NCBI GenBank assembly: GCA_020721025.1
Contig: DYNO01000005.1
Span: 22,261-37,266 of the forward strand
DNA: 15,006 nt
Direction: 5' to 3'
Origin: Thiomargarita sp.
Lineage (GTDB): Bacteria; Pseudomonadota; Gammaproteobacteria; Beggiatoales; Beggiatoaceae
Part shown: positions 12,074 through 15,006 of the stretch, in pieces
Position numbering within the stretch: the first letter of the stretch is position 1
How the letters are laid out: every line of letters begins with the position of its first letter
The notes under the pieces: model-generated
The model's database searches: none
What the model was told of the DNA's origin: nothing
Seen by the model: the letters and a program-made list of their open reading frames with translations, nothing else
Made by a program: the position numbers and the translations under genes

Positions 12074-14140
12074 ATGCTTGAAACAGAACAGGTTAATATC
12101 TTAATCGTTGATGATAATAAGAATAACTTATTTACATTACATACATTAATCACAGAACACATTAATGATGTTAATGTTTTAGAAGCGGAATCTGGAATTG
12201 TCGCGCTACAGATTCTTTTGCAAGAAAAAGTTGACTTGATATTTCTTGACGTACAAATGCCTGAGATGGATGGATTTGAAACCGCTCGGTTGATTCGGTC
12301 GCGCAAAAAAACGTTGCACATTCCGATTATTTTTCTCACCGCGGCGTACAAATCTGAAGAATTTCGCCAAAAAGGTTTCGACGTGGGCGGGGCAGATTAT
12401 CTCACCAAGCCCATTGACGCGCCACAACTTATCAGCCGCATTCGTAGCTATTTGCGCTTTATTCAACAAGAACGCCAGTATCATCAAGAATTAGAACGCA
12501 AGGTGAAGGAGCGGACAGCGGAGTTGGAGCAAATACGCAGTGAGTTGGAAAAGCGAGTTTCGGAACGGACGACAGAATTGCACGAAGCCAAAACTGCGGC
12601 AGAACAGGCGCGCATCATTGCAGAAACCGCAAATCAGTCGAAAAGTCAATTTTTGGCAAACATGAGTCATGAATTGCGTACCCCACTGAATGCGATTATT
12701 GGCTTTAGCGAAATGTTGATCGAAGAAGCAGAAGAGCAAGCAATAGAAAACTTTGCGGCGGATTTGAAAAAGATTCATGCTTCAGGTAAACATCTATTGG
12801 GACTGATTAACGACATTTTGGATTTGTCTAAAATTGAAGCCGGGCGAATGCAGTTATGCGTTGAAACTTTTGATGTTAAGACGGTGATTCGTGAAATTTT
12901 ACACACCATCCAACCGATCATCGAAAAAGAGAACAATATTTTAAAAATTCACTTTCATAATCAGTTGGGCGAGATTCATACCGATTTGACTAAATTTCGG
13001 CAAATTTTTCTGAATTTACTGAGTAATGCCGCCAAGTTTACCCAAAATGGTTTGATTCAATTGAATGTGGGGCGCAGACTGATTGAAAAAAATGAGGGAG
13101 GCTGGGTTGAAATCTGTATTATCGACAATGGGATTGGCATGACCGCGGAGCAACAAATTCGTCTATTTCAACCCTTTACCCAAGCAGATGCTTCCACCAC
13201 GCGCAAATATGGCGGTACCGGATTGGGACTGACGATTACCAAGAAATTTGTTGAAATGATGGGCGGTAAAATTTTTGTCAGCAGCGAATTTGGACATGGC
13301 AGTATCTTCACCGTGTTTTTACCCGCCTATATTTCTGATGCCCATCTCATTGCAACCACAAATTCACCAACGGAAACACAAGACCTGTTGCGAGCGGAGG
13401 GCGTGGTGTTGGTGGTGGATGATGACCCGCTCACTCGACATGTTTTACAAGATGATTTAAGCGAATTAGGTTATGCGGTGGCGGTGGCGAAAAGTGGCAC
13501 GGAAGGGATTGCGATGGCGAAAAAGCTGCGTCCTGATGTAATTTTATTGGATATCAAAACTTCTAAAATGGAAGGTTGGCAAGTCGTGTCAGAGCTCAAA
13601 AGTAATTCCTTACTCTCTGATATCCATGTTATTATTATTTCCGTTGATGAACAACAGCAAACAGGTTCGGCTTTTGGGGTGACCGATTACTTGATGAAGC
13701 CATTTAAGCAAAATCAGTTGACACATTTATTAAGAAAATACAAGCTCGATACAGAAACCAATAAATTAATCATGGTGGTGGATGATGATGAATTTACATT
13801 AAATTTAATGGCGGGTATCTTAAAAGATGATGGTTGGCGAGTATTTAAAGCAGAAAATGGGCGCGTAGCACTAGACCACATTGAGGAAAAAAATCCAGCG
13901 TTGATCTTCCTTGATTTGAACATGCCGGTCATGGATGGCTTTACTTTTCTACCGATTTTGCGTGAAAAATATCCAAAAATTCCAGTGATTGTGTTGACTG
14001 CTTCACATTTAACCGCAGATGAACAGGCATATTTGCATCAATATTCACAAAGTGTCATGTTTAAATCTGCCTACAATCGCACCACCTTAATTGAACATTT
14101 GCGCGGCTTAATCAGCGATGTTACGCCCCCCCCCACTTGA
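12074..14140 (+). CDS. Hybrid histidine kinase, REC-HisKA-HATPase-REC-REC
   Basis: This 688-residue soluble phosphorelay protein has no membrane segment. An N-terminal receiver (7-127: D13-D14, phosphoacceptor D59, T89, K112) precedes a long coiled coil (about 130-190, with two KERTAEL/SERTTEL repeats). The HisKA dimerisation domain has phosphoacceptor H199 in FLANMSHELRTPLN. The HATPase_c domain has N318 (NLLSNAAKF), DNGIGM (351-356) and GGTGLGL (380-386), so the kinase should be active. A second receiver (445-556) has D493 and K542, but the loop after D493 is KTSKMEG rather than MPxMDG. A third (565-681) has D614, T642 and K664, the last followed by Ser instead of the usual cis-Pro. The input would come through the first receiver, phosphorylated by another kinase. 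No DNA-binding output is present, so a separate phosphotransfer protein or regulator is needed. The last codons contain a run of nine C. The ribosome site is weak. Confidence 0.94.
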   Translation: MLETEQVNILIVDDNKNNLFTLHTLITEHINDVNVLEAESGIVALQILLQEKVDLIFLDVQMPEMDGFETARLIRSRKKTLHIPIIFLTAAYKSEEFRQKGFDVGGADYLTKPIDAPQLISRIRSYLRFIQQERQYHQELERKVKERTAELEQIRSELEKRVSERTTELHEAKTAAEQARIIAETANQSKSQFLANMSHELRTPLNAIIGFSEMLIEEAEEQAIENFAADLKKIHASGKHLLGLINDILDLSKIEAGRMQLCVETFDVKTVIREILHTIQPIIEKENNILKIHFHNQLGEIHTDLTKFRQIFLNLLSNAAKFTQNGLIQLNVGRRLIEKNEGGWVEICIIDNGIGMTAEQQIRLFQPFTQADASTTRKYGGTGLGLTITKKFVEMMGGKIFVSSEFGHGSIFTVFLPAYISDAHLIATTNSPTETQDLLRAEGVVLVVDDDPLTRHVLQDDLSELGYAVAVAKSGTEGIAMAKKLRPDVILLDIKTSKMEGWQVVSELKSNSLLSDIHVIIISVDEQQQTGSAFGVTDYLMKPFKQNQLTHLLRKYKLDTETNKLIMVVDDDEFTLNLMAGILKDDGWRVFKAENGRVALDHIEEKNPALIFLDLNMPVMDGFTFLPILREKYPKIPVIVLTASHLTADEQAYLHQYSQSVMFKSAYNRTTLIEHLRGLISDVTPPPT

Positions 14141-14212
14141 TAATCAATATGATGAGCACATCTTCTACTGTCAGCATCGTGGTCATCTTCCTGTTATCAT
14201 GGGGATAGACAC

Positions 14213-14251
14213 AAAAAAGCCCTATCAATTTCAAGTTGACGGGGCTTTTTT
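14213..14251. terminator. Bidirectional intrinsic terminator
   Basis: AAAAAAGCCC (14213-14222) and GGGCTTTTTT (14242-14251) are exact inverses. Inside them TCAA (14225-14228) and TTGA (14236-14239) pair, giving a GC-clamped stem with a T-run on the plus strand and, by symmetry, on the minus strand. It sits between the convergent hybrid kinase and PIN-toxin genes and should serve both. Confidence 0.9.
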
Positions 14252-14305
14252 ATGATTTCAACAGCCTATGTGGCAGAAAATTTTGAAAAGTGATCATTGG
14301 TTGAA

Positions 14306-14692
14306 TTACCAAAGTAACCGAATAGGATACATTGAAAAATATTGGTCAGAACTTATCATAGTTAGATTTTCAATGCGGGCTTGAGCAATGAGCAATCGGT
14401 CGAACGGGTCTTTGTGATGCGCGGGTAAGTCTTGCAAACCCAAAATATGAGGCAATTGCATGGATAATAATTGTATCGTGTTCATTTCCGTATGTAATCG
14501 CAATATGCTCAGTAAATCCGTTTTCAGCTCTAGCTTTCCAAGTTGTTGTTTAATCTGAATTTCCCAAACGCTCACCAAACTCAGAAAAATTTCATTTTCG
14601 TCATCTTGCAAAGCCGTCATGACAGCCGTTGATAATTTCTCAGGTTCTTGATTAAGCCAGAGAAATGCGTGCGTGTCCAACAATAACTTCAT
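14306..14692 (-). CDS. vapC: PIN-domain toxin, VapC family
   Basis: VapC toxins are Mg-dependent endoribonucleases that stop translation by cutting tRNA or rRNA when freed from their antitoxin. The 128-residue protein has the usual PIN layout: LLLDTHAFLWL with D6, SVWEIQIK with E44, HKDPFDRLLIAQA with D95/D98, and ISSDQYF with D116. All four acidic active-site positions are therefore present. The THAFLW and HxxDPFDR wording is typical of the subfamily usually paired with DUF2281- or Phd-like antitoxins. The ATG overlaps the stop codon of the upstream antitoxin gene as ATGA, so translation is coupled. A shared terminator at 14213-14251 ends the operon. Confidence 0.92.
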   Translation of the reverse strand: MKLLLDTHAFLWLNQEPEKLSTAVMTALQDDENEIFLSLVSVWEIQIKQQLGKLELKTDLLSILRLHTEMNTIQLLSMQLPHILGLQDLPAHHKDPFDRLLIAQARIENLTMISSDQYFSMYPIRLLW

Positions 14693-14916
14693 TTTTCACC
14701 CAACCAAAAACTGTCTGGTAACGGTTCAGAAAAATCGTCACGGATAACAATTTGACCACGAAACGCCCCAAAAACACATTTAGGTTTTTTCGCGGTGGGT
14801 CGTTGTTGTATTACAAGCACGGCTTCTACTTCGCAGTTTCTGAGTTCAACGGGCAAGGGAACTTGTAATATTCCGTCTTGTCCAATGTGGGAAGTGAGTT
14901 GAAGATGATGCAACAT
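14689..14916 (-). CDS. vapB: Antitoxin of the VapBC-type pair (DUF2281-like tail)
   Basis: This 75-residue acidic-to-neutral protein lies directly upstream of the PIN toxin, overlapping it by four bases (ATGA). The N-terminal half (QLTSHIGQDGILQVPLPVELRNCEVEAVLVI) has the strand pattern of a small DNA-binding or dimerisation domain. The C-terminal half (FGAFRGQIVIRDDFSEPLPDSFW) resembles the tail of DUF2281 antitoxins, with the DDFxEPLPDSF signature that wraps the toxin. Antitoxins of this kind normally repress their own operon. An AGGA ribosome site is ten bases before the ATG. The symbol is given by position and pattern; the exact antitoxin family is uncertain. Confidence 0.85.
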   Translation of the reverse strand: MLHHLQLTSHIGQDGILQVPLPVELRNCEVEAVLVIQQRPTAKKPKCVFGAFRGQIVIRDDFSEPLPDSFWLGEK

Positions 14917-15006
14917 GAAGGGAAATTCCTGTTAAAAACCCGTTTGAGTGGGTATCATCAACGGAAAGAACATGGTATTACTATTATTACAATTAGACAT
15001 GGGAGT
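14917..15006. other. Antitoxin upstream region at window edge
   Basis: This should hold the promoter and autoregulatory operator of the toxin-antitoxin pair. On the minus strand ACCC (14950-14953) and GGGT (14938-14941) could pair ahead of a short T-run, perhaps a weak end for a gene beyond the window. No clear promoter boxes are assigned. Confidence 0.3.

Noticed and set aside
12052..12778. Three minus-strand frames of 93-99 codons opposite the hybrid kinase
   Set aside because: They are shadows of the kinase's coding frame and have no ribosome sites or recognisable motifs.

Overview
The window looks like chromosomal DNA of an AT-leaning gammaproteobacterium. The evidence is the small 4.5S-type SRP RNA, the proteobacterial RsmD, TsaC, MobB and two-GTPase-domain Der proteins, and a heavy load of multidomain c-di-GMP and two-component signalling proteins. 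Style and codon use resemble sulfur-oxidising Beggiatoa/Thiotrichales relatives. That placement is an impression, not a demonstrated assignment.

Layout. Positions 1-138 hold the 5' end of a secreted Thr/Pro-repeat protein gene (minus strand). It is followed by a gene-free stretch of over 500 bases with recurring short motifs. Positions 676-3840 (minus) encode a large membrane CHASE-PAS-PAS-GGDEF-EAL protein. mobB (4050-4580, minus) follows. Next come tRNA-Ser(GGA) and the SRP RNA gene ffs on the plus strand, behind a good sigma70-like promoter. From 5081 to 7595 (minus) is a tight three-gene run, read in the order ABC/OLD-type ATPase, TOPRIM-like protein, rsmD. The first two look like a split ATPase-nuclease pair of the kind found in phage defence (OLD or PARIS-like), placed directly upstream of a housekeeping rRNA methyltransferase. 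From 7704 to 9380 (minus) an orphan periplasmic binding protein gene is coupled to tsaC. A roughly 470-base divergent region with repeats leads to der (9853-11262, plus), then a small STAS/SpoIIAA-like protein gene and a REC-HisKA-HATPase-REC-REC hybrid kinase gene (12074-14140, plus). A bidirectional hairpin terminator separates these from a convergent toxin-antitoxin pair (VapC-type PIN toxin and small antitoxin, 14306-14916, minus).

Functionally the window mixes translation and RNA housekeeping (tRNA-Ser, ffs, rsmD, tsaC, der), cofactor synthesis (mobB), signalling (the c-di-GMP protein, the hybrid kinase and perhaps the STAS-like protein) and two accessory modules (the ATPase/TOPRIM pair and the toxin-antitoxin pair). 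The most promising candidate for an under-described system is the ATPase/TOPRIM pair at 5673-7595. A 15-base motif, ACTGTCCGAACTGTT and near variants, recurs in two distant intergenic regions and is the most notable non-coding signal.
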